Of a stretch of DNA of 40,121 bases, positions 1 through 9,568 are shown piece after piece (the first letter of the stretch is position 1; every line of letters starts with the position of its first letter). A program made the position numbers and the translations under genes. This DNA comes from Vibrio nigripulchritudo ATCC 27043 (GTDB lineage Bacteria; Pseudomonadota; Gammaproteobacteria; Enterobacterales; Vibrionaceae), in assembly GCF_000222685.1 (NCBI RefSeq), contig NZ_AFWJ01000235.1, forward strand, positions 1 to 40,121, given 5' to 3'. The notes beneath the pieces were generated by a model. It was given only the letters and a program-made list of their open reading frames with translations, was not told the origin of the DNA and did no database searches.

Positions 1-52
1 CTTCACGCCCCTTTTTTGCATCTGAACCTAAGCTCGCGTCTGAACTTGACCG

Positions 53-688
53 TTACTTCAGTTTTGCCAAGAACTTGTCGGATTCCGTAATGGCGGATTT
101 CATTTCCTTGATTGCCAGTTCGATGTCTTTTTCCAAACTCATGAACTCGCCCTGAAGAGAGCCAATGGCACTGGCATTGAGGTTGTGTTTTAGGTTTAGT
201 GTGTTATCACGCAAAGTATTCAGTACGGGTGTCATTTTCTTCTCTGCGCGTTTCATGGCGCGGAGCATGGTTTTGTATGATGCCTTGGTCTGCTTTAACT
301 TGGTCTCACTGTCGCGGCGAAGTTTGCTGCTGGTGTAAAGATCCAGTTCCTGTTCCCATTCTTCAAATAGGGCATCTGAAACCTCTTCTATGGCGCCGAT
401 GCGTTTGGATACGGTTTCTGCTGCATCCACGCTGTCCTCGTACTTATCGTTGATTTTCTCGTACATGGATTCCAGATCGCCACCGTCAAACTGGGTGAGT
501 GCAGAGAGCACTTCTAACGCACTGGAAAATTCTTCCTGCGCTTCCTGCTGGGCATTTTGAGCATCTTCTACCCGGTCAACCATGATGTCCCGCTTGTGAA
601 TGCCCACCTTTTCCATTGCAGAATAATAGGTCGATTCACAGCCAGTCATCAGAAACAAAGACATTGCCATAGCAAAAACAAAACGCAT
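53..688 (-). CDS. DUF2959 family lipoprotein, coiled-coil
   Basis: I read a 211-residue protein opening MRFVFAMAMSLFLMTGCES, a lipoprotein signal with lipobox L-M-T-G-C, so it is probably lipid-anchored in the envelope. The mature part is long, charged and almost wholly helical, with many Glu, Lys and Ala and no enzyme motif; this fits the DUF2959 family of proteobacterial proteins of unknown function. The ORF is open 20 codons further upstream, but AAGGAAA sits 7 nt before this ATG and only this start gives a clean signal peptide. It diverges from the yihY gene across a very short gap. Function is unknown; a structural or chaperone-like periplasmic role is only a guess. Confidence 0.8.
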   Translation of the reverse strand: MRFVFAMAMSLFLMTGCESTYYSAMEKVGIHKRDIMVDRVEDAQNAQQEAQEEFSSALEVLSALTQFDGGDLESMYEKINDKYEDSVDAAETVSKRIGAIEEVSDALFEEWEQELDLYTSSKLRRDSETKLKQTKASYKTMLRAMKRAEKKMTPVLNTLRDNTLNLKHNLNASAIGSLQGEFMSLEKDIELAIKEMKSAITESDKFLAKLK

Positions 689-749
689 TTGAATTTCCTT
701 TTCGTATAGAATTGAAAGCACTATGGAACACTTAACAGGGAGATACAAG

Positions 750-1607
750 TTGAAGTTCGACGAGATAGCCGTTCATTCTCAACATTTTTTCCGCTACTTG
801 CTTGGGCGTATGAATCATGACCGCCTGACCGTCAGTGCAGGCTACATGGCTTACATCACGTTATTGTCTTTGGTGCCCATGTTGACGGTGCTGCTGTCGG
901 TGCTTTCCAAGTTCCCCGTGTTTGCCAATGCAGGCGATGTGCTCCAGGAGTTCGTCATTACCAACTTTGTCCCGGCAGCAGGTGCGGCAGTGAAATCGGC
1001 GCTCAATGATTTTGTGGCCAATACGGGCAAAATGACTGCAGTTGGTGGTGGTTTCCTGTTTGTTGCAGCTCTGATGCTGATTTCTAACATCGATAAAAAC
1101 CTTAACTACATCTGGCGAGTGCAGCAAAAACGTCGCCGTGTGTATTCGTTTTCCATGTACTGGATGGTACTGACACTTGGTCCTATTCTTGTTGGAACCT
1201 CCATTGCTGCTACCTCATACGTGACCTCGCTAAACTTAATTGAAAGCGAGACCATTTCTTCGGTGTACTCCATGCTGCTCGGCTGGCTGCCTTTTATTCT
1301 GTCTTTTCTGGCATTCATGGGGCTCTACATGCTGGTGCCCAACAAAAAAATTCTACTGCGTGATGCGGCAATCGGTGCACTAGTGGCTGCTATCCTGTTT
1401 GAAATGAGTAAAAAAGGTTTTGCCATGTACATTACTCAGTTCCCTTCATACCAGTTGATTTATGGTGCGCTGGCGGCAATTCCTATCCTGTTTGTCTGGG
1501 TTTATCTGTGTTGGTTAATTGTGCTGGTTGGAGCAGAAGTGACCGCGAGCCTCGGTGAACGGGAAATGTGGTACAGTAGTGAGCCTGAAATAAAAGAAGA
1601 ACAATAA
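750..1607 (+). CDS. YihY/BrkB family inner-membrane protein (UPF0761)
   Basis: About 285 residues with six hydrophobic segments. Conserved YihY features are visible: [20 protein letters not shown] near the N-terminus, a polar loop with [11 protein letters not shown], and a C-terminal helix ending in VGAEVTA. The family was once called ribonuclease BN or BrkB, but it is a membrane protein of unresolved function. An ATG at 723 is in frame but has no Shine-Dalgarno. The TTG at 750 has GGGAG 7 nt upstream and gives an N-terminus of the usual family length, so I prefer it. It heads a yihY-dtd-fabY order that is also found in Escherichia coli. The start choice is uncertain; the family is not. Confidence 0.88.
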   Translation: MKFDEIAVHSQHFFRYLLGRMNHDRLTVSAGYMAYITLLSLVPMLTVLLSVLSKFPVFANAGDVLQEFVITNFVPAAGAAVKSALNDFVANTGKMTAVGGGFLFVAALMLISNIDKNLNYIWRVQQKRRRVYSFSMYWMVLTLGPILVGTSIAATSYVTSLNLIESETISSVYSMLLGWLPFILSFLAFMGLYMLVPNKKILLRDAAIGALVAAILFEMSKKGFAMYITQFPSYQLIYGALAAIPILFVWVYLCWLIVLVGAEVTASLGEREMWYSSEPEIKEEQ

Positions 1608-1618
1608 GGAAGCGATAC

Positions 1619-2053
1619 ATGATCGCCTTAATTCAAAGAGTCAGTGAAGCCGCCGTTCGCGTAGAAGGCGAGGTGGTTGGCGAAATCAATCAAGGGTTAC
1701 TTATCTTGCTCGGCGTCGAAAAAGAAGACGACGAAGCCAAAGCAAAACGCCTGATGGAACGGGTACTCACGTACCGAGTTTTTGAAGATGATCAGGGAAA
1801 AATGAATCTAAACGTACAAGATGTGAACGGAAGCGTTTTGGTTGTGTCTCAATTTACATTACCCGCAGATACAAAAAAAGGAACGCGACCAGGTTTCTCT
1901 AAAGGCGCCCACCCTGCGGATGCAGAGCGTCTGTACGATTATTTTTCTGATCTATGTGAAGAAAAAATCGGTACACAGCGAGGAAGGTTCGGCGCAGATA
2001 TGAAAGTGTCGCTGGTCAATGACGGACCGGTTACCTTCTGGTTGCAGGTATAA
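1619..2053 (+). CDS. dtd: D-aminoacyl-tRNA deacylase
   Basis: This 144-residue cytoplasmic enzyme hydrolyses D-amino acids, and glycine mischarged on tRNA-Ala, from tRNA, keeping translation homochiral. Both family signatures are visible: [18 protein letters not shown] in the middle and [10 protein letters not shown] at the C-terminus, which carries the Gly-Pro cis-peptide motif that rejects L-amino acids. The length is normal for Dtd. It starts 11 nt after yihY with AAGGAAG as ribosome-binding site and is probably cotranscribed with it and with the downstream fabY-type gene. Confidence 0.95.
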   Translation: MIALIQRVSEAAVRVEGEVVGEINQGLLILLGVEKEDDEAKAKRLMERVLTYRVFEDDQGKMNLNVQDVNGSVLVVSQFTLPADTKKGTRPGFSKGAHPADAERLYDYFSDLCEEKIGTQRGRFGADMKVSLVNDGPVTFWLQV

Positions 2054-2115
2054 GAAGCAGGTAATGCGTTTGGGGCGCACTGCTGCCACTCGCTTCGCTA
2101 GAGCAAAGGATTCTC

Positions 2116-3033
2116 ATGTTTAAATTAATCACGCCTAAGACAGCGAATCAGCTGAACAAATATTATCATTTTCGATGGCAAATGCTGCGCGAACCATGGC
2201 GTTTGCCTGTGGGCTCTGAGCGCGACGAATACGACGAAATGAGCCACCACAGAATGATCGTGGACAGCAAAGGCAGACCCATGGCCATTGGTCGCCTGTA
2301 CATCACTCCGGATAATGAAGGTCAGATTCGTTATATGGCGGTGAAGCCTAATCGCCGTAGCAAAGGCATCGGATCGTTGGTGTTGGTGGCATTAGAATCG
2401 TTCGCTCGTCAGGAAGGCGTGAAGCGTCTGGTGTGTAATGCCCGTGAAGATGCCATCGCTTTTTACCAAAAGAACGGCTTTGAAAATCAGGGTGAATTGA
2501 GTGACGAGCGTGGTCCGGTGCGTCACCAGCAAATGGTGAAATCGCTCGATCCGTTAGCGAATGTTCTCCGAAGACCAGACTGGTGCGCCGACTTGCAAGA
2601 TCGATGGGAAAGCCAGATTCCGATCAGCGACAAAATGGGCATCAAAATCAATCAGTACACTGGATACCGATTTGAGTGCAGTGCTCAGTTGAACCCTAAC
2701 CTCAACCCTCATAACACCATGTTCGCAGGCTCTGCATTTACGCTGGCAACATTAACGGGGTGGGGGATGACCTGGCTCTTAATGAAAGAACGTGGTTTAG
2801 AAGCCGATATTGTGTTGGTCGATAGCCAGATTCGTTACCGACATGCAGTAGAACAGAATCCGATTGCTGCCACGTCTCTGGATGGCATCAGTGGAGACTT
2901 GGATAGATTAGCGGCAGGCAGAAAAGCGCGTGTGGTCATCAACGTGTCGATCTACAGCGGCGAGCACGCAGCTGTCGAATTTATTGGCACCTACATGCTG
3001 CTGCCAAATTACCAACAAATGCTGGGGCGTTAG
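2116..3033 (+). CDS. fabY: Bifunctional GNAT acetyltransferase / hotdog thioesterase-like protein (YiiD/FabY type)
   Basis: A 305-residue two-domain protein. Residues 1 to about 145 form a GNAT fold with the acetyl-CoA loop RRSKGIGSLVLVALE and the typical AIAFYQKNGFE. Residues about 150-305 form a hotdog domain of the YiiD class, with NPHNTMFAGSAFTLATLTGW. E. coli YiiD has the same order and position after dtd; it has been linked to malonyl-ACP decarboxylation that primes fatty-acid synthesis when FabH is limiting. AAAGGA precedes the ATG. Its stop overlaps the stop of the convergent AsmA-like gene by 4 nt. The domain call is secure; the symbol rests on orthology inferred from synteny and architecture. 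Confidence 0.85.
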   Translation: MFKLITPKTANQLNKYYHFRWQMLREPWRLPVGSERDEYDEMSHHRMIVDSKGRPMAIGRLYITPDNEGQIRYMAVKPNRRSKGIGSLVLVALESFARQEGVKRLVCNAREDAIAFYQKNGFENQGELSDERGPVRHQQMVKSLDPLANVLRRPDWCADLQDRWESQIPISDKMGIKINQYTGYRFECSAQLNPNLNPHNTMFAGSAFTLATLTGWGMTWLLMKERGLEADIVLVDSQIRYRHAVEQNPIAATSLDGISGDLDRLAAGRKARVVINVSIYSGEHAAVEFIGTYMLLPNYQQMLGR

Positions 3034-4958
3034 TCCTCAGTATTGTTATTGCAGACTTCTCGCGTAATTGGGGCACTGGAAAGCGGTTCGTAACGCCAGT
3101 GCCCGCACTCTCCGCTAAGTTGTAACCTTAATTCCCCGTCTTCCGGGTGCACCAGATCCAGTTTCCCCTGCAAGCTTCCAGTAAAGTCGCTGCCCGCAAT
3201 GTTGGATTCGCGAATGTCTATTCGACCTCTGTCTACATCAATCAGCAAGTCTGAAACCAAAACGTCAGATGGCGCTTTCTTAGACAGCTCAAGTGGCACG
3301 GTAGGATCCATCAGTGCAGCGAAGTGAGAAGAGGTCAAAAGGTCACGAAACTGAGTCGAAACGAACCCAGAAATGCTGTGATTGAACGAAGTCTGGTCAC
3401 CAGACAAACCGGAGAGCTCAAATTGGGTATCAGTCAGCCCAGACAAATCAAATGGAAGAGGATGAAGGTATCGCCAGGTTTCGATTGGAATGCCGTCTCC
3501 CTGAAATTTCAGTTTCCATGGGCGGCTGTATTGACGGAAATCCCATTGACCCTGAGCGCGAATTAATCCGTCGGTAACCGGAATAATGACTTTGTCGAGA
3601 AAACTGATGCCACCTTCTGAATGCGCTTCTATCAGCAACTGAGAGCCGATGAGTTTGCCAAAGTTCGCACTGTTCGCGGTCAGTGCCAGATTACCCTGCC
3701 ACAACCCCATCTGACCATTTCTCAGAATGTCCAGTTGCTTACCCTGAACGTTAAGACCTGATATCTGGCGACGTGGCTCAGAATGTAAATCAATGTATTG
3801 CGCACGTTTAATGGCTAGCGAATCGATAGTCAGGTTGGCTAAGCGGTCGGTCTGTTCTTTAAAGGGTTGTAACGTCAGCTCGCTATCGGTGTGCCATTCA
3901 ACCCCAGTAAGGTTTAACTGCGAAAGGTGCCAGGTGTCGGGAGTAAATTCTCCGTTGAGCTGAATATAGCCTTGCCCCATACCCACGTTGGCGCTGTTCA
4001 CCACAATAAGATCAGGAGATAAAGTCGCTTCGATGACGGGCTCCAGCCAGAGTTGGTTAGCAAAGTCGAGGCTCTCTGCATCCAGAGACACGCTGCCAGA
4101 TGGCTGCTTCCAAAGTTCGAACGGGAAGCGAATGTCCTCAAGCGTCATATCCGCCTGTACCATGGCGAAAGACGGAAACTCTAAGTCACTGCGGAGCACA
4201 TCCACACGCTCAATGAAAATTTCATTGCTGTCTGCGTTTGCCCACTTAAACTTTTTCAGGGTTTTCCAGTCATCTTTGGTGACGGTAAGTTCATTGAGGG
4301 AAGCGCTCACCACGCGCCAGCGGTTTTCTTTCCATTCTGCCTGACCGGACAGCGAGCCTCCTCGCCAGTTGAAGGACAAACCATAAATTTTCTTGGTTTC
4401 AGCGAAAATATCGGCATCCAGCAGTGCATTATTAAAGGCTTCATTTTGCCAGTAGATTTGGTCGGCACTGAGTTGAATCTCGCCGTACCAACGCCAGATG
4501 GGGTGATCACTGACCACTGGATCTTTAATCTGGAATTTTAAGCCTCGTACGATCCACTCCGGGTTGGAAAAGTCTAAGTTATCGATTGCAAACTGATGAA
4601 CACGAACGAATGATAGCGGACGAATATTAGGCACACCTTTTTGCAACTGCATACCACTGAGTTGCAGGCTGGCGATGCTCAGTTTGGTGCCGCTGAGAAT
4701 AGCGGGATCGAGCCAGATATTCGCGGTTTCGATGAACATCGGTTCAGGTTCGGTAGAAAGTTCTACCCCATGCAAGGTGAGCTGGTAGGGTGAAGTGTAT
4801 TCAACTTGATCGATTTGGATGGACAAATTGCTTATCTGGTTTGCCACGAAATTGACCACAGGCGTGGCATAACGCGTGTACAAACTGGCATAGAGTGCCA
4901 AGGCTGAAACGACGATCAGCAGCAAGATCAAAACCACAAACGTGGAGGCTTTTCTCAT
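3030..4958 (-). CDS. AsmA family envelope protein
   Basis: About 642 residues. A single N-terminal membrane helix (STFVVLILLLIVVSALALY) is followed by a long beta-rich domain with many alternating hydrophobic and polar strands and short phrases such as LTLHGVELS and GYIQLNGEF. This is the pattern of AsmA/YhdP-type proteins, which span the periplasm and are implicated in lipid transport to the outer membrane. I start at the ATG at 4958, which has AAGGGA upstream; the ORF is open 15 codons further but without a ribosome-binding site. It follows pckA on the same strand behind that gene's terminator. Sequence alone does not say which AsmA subgroup it belongs to. Confidence 0.78.
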   Translation of the reverse strand: MRKASTFVVLILLLIVVSALALYASLYTRYATPVVNFVANQISNLSIQIDQVEYTSPYQLTLHGVELSTEPEPMFIETANIWLDPAILSGTKLSIASLQLSGMQLQKGVPNIRPLSFVRVHQFAIDNLDFSNPEWIVRGLKFQIKDPVVSDHPIWRWYGEIQLSADQIYWQNEAFNNALLDADIFAETKKIYGLSFNWRGGSLSGQAEWKENRWRVVSASLNELTVTKDDWKTLKKFKWANADSNEIFIERVDVLRSDLEFPSFAMVQADMTLEDIRFPFELWKQPSGSVSLDAESLDFANQLWLEPVIEATLSPDLIVVNSANVGMGQGYIQLNGEFTPDTWHLSQLNLTGVEWHTDSELTLQPFKEQTDRLANLTIDSLAIKRAQYIDLHSEPRRQISGLNVQGKQLDILRNGQMGLWQGNLALTANSANFGKLIGSQLLIEAHSEGGISFLDKVIIPVTDGLIRAQGQWDFRQYSRPWKLKFQGDGIPIETWRYLHPLPFDLSGLTDTQFELSGLSGDQTSFNHSISGFVSTQFRDLLTSSHFAALMDPTVPLELSKKAPSDVLVSDLLIDVDRGRIDIRESNIAGSDFTGSLQGKLDLVHPEDGELRLQLSGECGHWRYEPLSSAPITREVCNNNTED

Positions 4959-5020
4959 GTCCCTTGTTCCAAATTCCTTAATCCAGCTTTCAGATTGGCT
5001 CAATTATCGATTGGATTCAA

Positions 5021-5046
5021 TAAAAAGCCCCTCAAAAGAGGGGCTT
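5021..5046 (-). terminator. Rho-independent terminator of pckA
   Basis: A 9-bp perfect stem, AAGCCCCTC with GAGGGGCTT around an AAAA loop, lies just behind the pckA stop. On the minus strand it is followed by TTTATT. The stem is GC-rich and the tract lies on the pckA side. Confidence 0.88.
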
Positions 5047-5074
5047 GGTAATGGATTTGATAACTCAATCCGGT

Positions 5075-6700
5075 TTAATCAAGCTGTGGACCTGCTGCAA
5101 CCAGAGACTTGCCTTCGTCGTTATCCGTGTACTGAGCAAAGTTATTGATGAAGCGTTGTGCTAAATCAGTTGCCTTGCTGTCCCACTGCAGTGGGTCTGT
5201 GTAGGTATCACGAGGGTCAAGGATTTCAGGATCTACACCGTGAAGTGCCGTCGGAACTTCTAGGTTGAACACTGGAATCACTTTGGTATCAGCATGGTCA
5301 ATCGAACCATCCAGAATCGCGTCGATGATGCCACGGGTATCCTGAATGGAGATACGCTTGCCTGTGCCATTCCAACCGGTATTGACCAGATAAGCTTCCG
5401 CACCTGCTGCTTCCATACGTTTTACCAGTACTTCTGCATACTGCGTCGGGTGTAGCGTTAGGAAGGCTGCGCCAAACGCCGCTGAAAACGTAGGTGTTGG
5501 CTCAGTAATGCCACGCTCAGTACCTGCCAGTTTGGCGGTAAAACCAGACAGGAAGTGGTACTTAGTCTGCTCTGGTGTCAGTTTCGATACCGGAGGTAAC
5601 ACACCAAACGCATCAGCCGTCAGGAAAATCACTTTCTGAGCGTGACCCGCTTTCGACACTGGTTTCACGATGTTTTCGATGTGATGGATAGGGTAAGAAA
5701 CTCGGGTGTTCTCGGTTTTCGAACCGTCTTCAAAGTCGATAGAGCCATCAGCGCGAACGGTAACATTCTCTAATAGCGCATCGCGGCGGATGGCATTGTA
5801 GATGTCTGGTTCCGCTTCTTTAGACAGGCGAATGGTCTTCGCGTAGCAACCGCCTTCGAAGTTGAAGATACCATCGTCATCCCAACCGTGCTCATCATCA
5901 CCAATCAACTGGCGTTTAGGGTCGGTTGAAAGTGTCGTTTTACCTGTGCCAGACAAGCCGAAGAATACAGCGACATCGCCGTCTTCACCAACATTGGCAC
6001 TACAGTGCATGGACGCAATGCCTTTCAGAGGCAGCAAGTAGTTCATAACGGCAAACATGCCTTTCTTCATTTCGCCGCCGTACCAAGTGCCGCCAATGAT
6101 CTGGACGCGCTCAGTCAGGTTAAAGGCAATGAAGTTTTCTGAATTGAGACCTTGGGCTTCCCAGTTAGGGTTGGTCACTTTTGCACCGTTCATGACAACA
6201 AAGTCAGGTTCGAACGTTGCTAATTCTTCTTCTGTAGGGCGGATAAACATGTTTTTCACGAAGTGAGCTTGCCATGCGACTTCTGTGATGATGCGAACAC
6301 TCAGGCGAGTGTCTGGGTTTGCGCCACAGAAACCATCGATGACGAACAGACGTTTTCCTGAAAGCTGGTTGGTCACTAGATCACGCAATTCTGTCCACAC
6401 TTCCTGATTAATGGGTTTGTTATCGTTTTTACCTTGATCAGACCACCACAGAGTGTCCTTGGTGGTGTCGTCCTTAACGATGTACTTATCCTTAGGGGAG
6501 CGACCAGTAAAAATACCAGTGTCTACAGCAACAGCACCAAGTTCAGTGACGGTGCCTTTTTCGTAGCCTTCCAGCTCTGGGCGAGTTTCTTCTTCGAACA
6601 ACTGCTCATAACTAGGGTTACGTAAAACCTCAGTCACGCCAGTGATTCCGTGTTGGGTAAGATCAATGTGTGCAGCCTTTGTATGTTCCATAACGGTCAT
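5075..6700 (-). CDS. pckA: Phosphoenolpyruvate carboxykinase (ATP)
   Basis: This 541-residue enzyme converts oxaloacetate and ATP to phosphoenolpyruvate, CO2 and ADP, the first committed step of gluconeogenesis. The P-loop [11 protein letters not shown], the metal-binding [20 protein letters not shown] stretch and the early [11 protein letters not shown] substrate-binding motif are all intact, and the length matches the bacterial ATP-dependent family. AGGAGC lies 7 nt before the ATG at 6700; an in-frame ATG three codons later is possible. It is monocistronic, with its own terminator and a recognisable promoter region. In related bacteria pckA responds to carbon source; here I see only a weak CRP half-site far upstream. 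Confidence 0.97.
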   Translation of the reverse strand: MTVMEHTKAAHIDLTQHGITGVTEVLRNPSYEQLFEEETRPELEGYEKGTVTELGAVAVDTGIFTGRSPKDKYIVKDDTTKDTLWWSDQGKNDNKPINQEVWTELRDLVTNQLSGKRLFVIDGFCGANPDTRLSVRIITEVAWQAHFVKNMFIRPTEEELATFEPDFVVMNGAKVTNPNWEAQGLNSENFIAFNLTERVQIIGGTWYGGEMKKGMFAVMNYLLPLKGIASMHCSANVGEDGDVAVFFGLSGTGKTTLSTDPKRQLIGDDEHGWDDDGIFNFEGGCYAKTIRLSKEAEPDIYNAIRRDALLENVTVRADGSIDFEDGSKTENTRVSYPIHHIENIVKPVSKAGHAQKVIFLTADAFGVLPPVSKLTPEQTKYHFLSGFTAKLAGTERGITEPTPTFSAAFGAAFLTLHPTQYAEVLVKRMEAAGAEAYLVNTGWNGTGKRISIQDTRGIIDAILDGSIDHADTKVIPVFNLEVPTALHGVDPEILDPRDTYTDPLQWDSKATDLAQRFINNFAQYTDNDEGKSLVAAGPQLD

Positions 6701-6743
6701 AGGTGCTCCTTGTAGGGTATAAATTGTAGGGATTTTGTAATTA

Positions 6744-6773
6744 TTTATAGTTTTGTGCTCACCAATTTAGCAA
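6744..6773 (-). promoter_or_regulatory. Candidate pckA sigma-70 promoter
   Basis: Read on the minus strand: -35 TTGCTA (6768-6773), an 18-nt spacer, and -10 TATAAA (6744-6749), about 45 nt before the pckA start codon. A palindrome, TTTGAG-N4-CTCAAA, lies directly upstream at 6775-6790. Prediction by eye only. Confidence 0.45.
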
Positions 6774-6978
6774 CTTTGAGCAAACTCAAATCAGGTCTTT
6801 TAATCATATATTATCCCCGAGGTGAGTGAGGTTTTTTTGCTCTTGTCACAGATTTGGTAGGGCTATTTTATCGCTCGCGCAATCCTTTGCGCTAGATCAA
6901 AAGAATTATTAATTTGACAAAAATAAGTATAGCGTACGGTGATATAAATGCGTGTTTTAGTAGCGAAAAAGCATAAAA

Positions 6979-7001
6979 AAAGCCGACATATTGTCGGCTT
7001 T
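6979..7001 (-). terminator. Rho-independent terminator of hslO
   Basis: A 10-bp stem, built on AAGCCGACA and TGTCGGCTT around a 3-nt loop, is followed on the minus strand by a run of T residues (complement of 6974-6981). It lies 45 nt behind the hslO stop. Confidence 0.88.
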
Positions 7002-7045
7002 CTAGTGATATTTTTGACGCTTATTAAAGTGTAAAAAATAATCAA

Positions 7046-7921
7046 TTAATGAATGGTGTCGTTTCCATTACTTGCTTGCTCATAGAGCTCAGATACTTGT
7101 GATTCGTCGAACGAATAATTCGTGCCGCAGTAATCACAATGTAAAGAAACGGATCCTTCTGTCGCCAAAATGTCATTAATTTCATCTCGGGAAACCGTAA
7201 TAATGGCAGCACCACTGCGCTCTCGTGAACAACCACAATGGAATTCAACAGGTTGGGGCTCAAACAATTGCACCTTTTCCTGATTGTATAAGCGATACAG
7301 CACTTCGTTTGCAGGCAGGCTGAACAGCTCTTCATTTTTAACCGTGTTGGTCAGTTGCTCAAGGTGTTCGAAGTCGTCAGGTGTGCCTGTGCCGTCTGGC
7401 ATGATTTGAAGAAGCATACCCGCTGCATGCGGCTTGCCTTCAAATTCACCCAAGCGGAACCACAAACGAGTCTGAAGTTGCTCGGAACGTTCAAAGTAAG
7501 CTTCAAGCACTTCAGATAACGTTTCACCTTCCAGACCAACTACGCCTTGATAGCGTTCGCCTTGTTTAGGTGCAATGGTAATCACTAAGTGACCTTTGCC
7601 CATTAGCTGATGTAGGGTTGCATCTTCTGCTATGTCACCATCCCAACGTGCGACACCACGAACTTTCTGATCGTGATCGCCATTAATTACCGCCAGAGAC
7701 ACAGGACCATCGCCCTGAAGCTGAAGGGTAATAGAGCCTTCAAATTTCAGTGTTGCGGTAAGCAGAGTCGTGGCGACGAGTAGCTCACCCAACAGGTTTT
7801 GTACCGGTGCTGGGTATTCCTTGCTTGAAATGATCTGTTGGTAGGTTTCGTCCAGTTGTACCAACTCGCCACGTACTGAAAGATCTTCAAATAGGTAGCG
7901 ATTCAAAAGGTTGTTTGACAT
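7046..7921 (-). CDS. hslO: Hsp33 redox-regulated chaperone
   Basis: A cytoplasmic holdase of 291 residues, activated by oxidation plus unfolding stress. The C-terminal zinc/redox switch is complete: CGC in [10 protein letters not shown] and CDYC in [11 protein letters not shown], the CxC and CxxC pairs that hold Zn when reduced and form disulphides when oxidised. The N-terminal domain reads like the family ([20 protein letters not shown]). It follows hslR by 17 nt and is probably cotranscribed with it. The upstream sequence near 8372-8401 resembles a heat-shock promoter, which would fit the E. coli hslR-hslO arrangement. Confidence 0.97.
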   Translation of the reverse strand: MSNNLLNRYLFEDLSVRGELVQLDETYQQIISSKEYPAPVQNLLGELLVATTLLTATLKFEGSITLQLQGDGPVSLAVINGDHDQKVRGVARWDGDIAEDATLHQLMGKGHLVITIAPKQGERYQGVVGLEGETLSEVLEAYFERSEQLQTRLWFRLGEFEGKPHAAGMLLQIMPDGTGTPDDFEHLEQLTNTVKNEELFSLPANEVLYRLYNQEKVQLFEPQPVEFHCGCSRERSGAAIITVSRDEINDILATEGSVSLHCDYCGTNYSFDESQVSELYEQASNGNDTIH

Positions 7922-7938
7922 GCGTGGAGCTCCAGCAT

Positions 7939-8328
7939 TTATTGATTCTTAAACTTAATAATGTCGCGACGCTGTTTTTTGTCCGGGCGTCTTTCCGGGC
8001 TTGGACTATAAAGTGCGTTAAGCTTTCTCTTTTGCGTGTTTTCTTCACGCTTTAGAATGCTCTCTTCAGTTTCGCGGTATAGCGTCTGAGCTTCTGGAGC
8101 GCCACGGCGTTGATCGGAAATCTTCTCAATCACTACCGTTTTTTCTTCATGCCCCTGTCTCAAAACGATCGTAGCACCAAGCTCTACAATCTTGCTCGGC
8201 TTTGAGCGTTGCCCATTATAATGGACTTTGCCGCCATCAACCATATTCCGTGCTATGGATCGCGTTTTGTAGAAACGGGCTGCCCAGAGCCACTTATCGA
8301 GCCGGACTGTGGCAGTATTTGAACTCAT
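7939..8328 (-). CDS. hslR: Hsp15 ribosome-associated heat-shock protein (S4 domain)
   Basis: A 129-residue protein with an N-terminal S4 RNA-binding domain: [19 protein letters not shown] through [19 protein letters not shown] very basic tail ([16 protein letters not shown]) follows. Hsp15 binds free 50S subunits that carry a stalled nascent chain and helps recycle them. The length and the basic tail fit the family. It is the first gene of a probable hslR-hslO operon; a sigma-32-like promoter lies about 45-75 nt upstream of the start. Confidence 0.95.
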   Translation of the reverse strand: MSSNTATVRLDKWLWAARFYKTRSIARNMVDGGKVHYNGQRSKPSKIVELGATIVLRQGHEEKTVVIEKISDQRRGAPEAQTLYRETEESILKREENTQKRKLNALYSPSPERRPDKKQRRDIIKFKNQ

Positions 8329-8371
8329 AGTAAATTCACGCCTCTAATGATTGACTTAACTAATGATTTAC

Positions 8372-8401
8372 ACAATGGTGACGATAACGGGGGTTTTCAA
8401 C
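8372..8401 (-). promoter_or_regulatory. Candidate sigma-32 promoter of hslR-hslO
   Basis: On the minus strand: GTTGAA (-35, 8396-8401), a 15-nt spacer, and CACCATTGT (-10, 8372-8380). Compared with the heat-shock consensus CTTGAA / CCCCATTTA this is 5 of 6 and 6 of 9. Spacing is within the usual range. Prediction by eye. Confidence 0.42.
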
Positions 8402-8587
8402 CTAAAATGGGATGAAACGTAAGCAGTCTGGAACCTGTTATTGTGAATTGTTGCTAATCTTTATAAGAACGATATTTGGTAACAATCAATTTATATGACA
8501 ATGTGCAAACCTTTGTGTAGGCTTTGGCTTTTATTTATCAGACTGCCTAACCATTTCTGAAGTTTTAATACAGGGAGCGCATGATAC

Positions 8588-9526
8588 ATGTCATCGTCGT
8601 TGGTGCAAAAATATCAATTGGATCAGAAGTTCAGTGCTTTTCTTGCGCTTGCTGTAAAGCAGCAGGGAAAGTTGAGCGCTTGGGTGACATTATTACTGAT
8701 CGCCATTTCTGCCTGGATTCTCGGGCAACTTAGCTGGCAGCTGATTCCACAAGACTCTGAAGTAGCGCGCTGGTCTCCAAACGCGGTGATTACTCAGCCT
8801 GGTCAGGGTTCGAGTAATGCGAATTCTGGCGATGCCGTCGCTTCACTGCTCGATGCCCATCTTTTTGGTCGCTATTCCGACAAACCCGCCGCGAAACCCA
8901 AACCAAAACCAGTAGTAAAGGACGCACCTAAAACGCGCTTGAGTTTAGTGCTGGTTGGCGTGGTGGCAAGTTCGGTTGAAGAAAGCAGCCTTGCGGTCAT
9001 TGCTAACCGTGGTCAGCAGCAAACTTACGGTATTGGTGAGCAAATCGAAGGAACAAGAGCTTCGTTGAAAAATGTGCTAGTGGATCGCGTTATTATCGAT
9101 AATCAGGGTCAAGATGAAACTTTGATGCTTGAAGGTGTCGAATACAGCAAGCTGGCACAGGAAAGTCAGCCACTGGCTCCACCACCATCTGATTCGAATG
9201 TTGGCGATTTGCCTGATGTGAACGAAATTGAGCAAATTCGACGCGAAATTTCGCAAAATCCACAGCAAATTATGCAATATATCCGTTTGTCGCAAGTTCG
9301 CCGAGACGGAAATATTGTCGGCTATCGTGTGGGACCCGGCAGCCAGAGAGAATTGTTTGATGCCGTGGGCTTAAAAGATGGTGACATTGCTACACAATTG
9401 AACGGTGCTGACTTGAGCGACCCATCCGCGATGGGCAAAGTGTGGCAGACCATATCTGATATGACGGAATTGAACCTGACGGTCGAGCGTGACGGTCAGA
9501 GGCACGAAATCTTTATTGAGTTTTAA
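8588..9526 (+). CDS. gspC: Type II secretion protein GspC (EpsC)
   Basis: A 312-residue inner-membrane protein that links the inner-membrane platform to the secretin. It has a cytoplasmic N-terminus, one membrane helix (LSAWVTLLLIAISAWILGQL, about residues 34-53), a Pro/Lys-rich linker (KPAAKPKPKPVVK), an HR domain starting at RLSLVLVGVV, and a C-terminal PDZ-like domain (GYRVGPGSQRELFDAVGLKD). First gene of the gsp operon; AGGGAG precedes the ATG. The 259-nt gap upstream should hold the operon promoter; the best pair I see is TTGTTG-17 nt-GATATT around 8450-8480, which is weak. Confidence 0.95.
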   Translation: MSSSLVQKYQLDQKFSAFLALAVKQQGKLSAWVTLLLIAISAWILGQLSWQLIPQDSEVARWSPNAVITQPGQGSSNANSGDAVASLLDAHLFGRYSDKPAAKPKPKPVVKDAPKTRLSLVLVGVVASSVEESSLAVIANRGQQQTYGIGEQIEGTRASLKNVLVDRVIIDNQGQDETLMLEGVEYSKLAQESQPLAPPPSDSNVGDLPDVNEIEQIRREISQNPQQIMQYIRLSQVRRDGNIVGYRVGPGSQRELFDAVGLKDGDIATQLNGADLSDPSAMGKVWQTISDMTELNLTVERDGQRHEIFIEF

Positions 9527-9568
9527 GACTGGCGCTGGAACGCGTCAGGATATAAGTGGGAGAATCAC

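Larger units (their letters stand above)
6701..7045. other. Intergenic region between pckA and hslO
   Basis: This 345-nt AT-rich stretch contains no credible gene. It holds the candidate pckA promoter (6744-6773), the palindrome at 6775-6790, a weak CRP-like half-site (TGTGA on the minus strand near 6846-6850) and the hslO terminator (6979-7001). A 60-codon minus-strand ORF at 6863-7045 has no ribosome-binding site or recognisable sequence and is rejected. Confidence 0.7.

Noticed and set aside
1-52. Possible 3' element at the left edge
   Set aside because: There is a short pyrimidine run but no stem-loop or reading frame that I can support.
6846-6850. TGTGA on the minus strand upstream of pckA as a CRP site
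   Set aside because: Only the left half matches; the expected TCACA at six bases is absent.
6863-7045. 60-codon minus-strand ORF between pckA and hslO
   Set aside because: It runs through the hslO terminator, has no ribosome site, and is AT-rich with no recognisable protein features.
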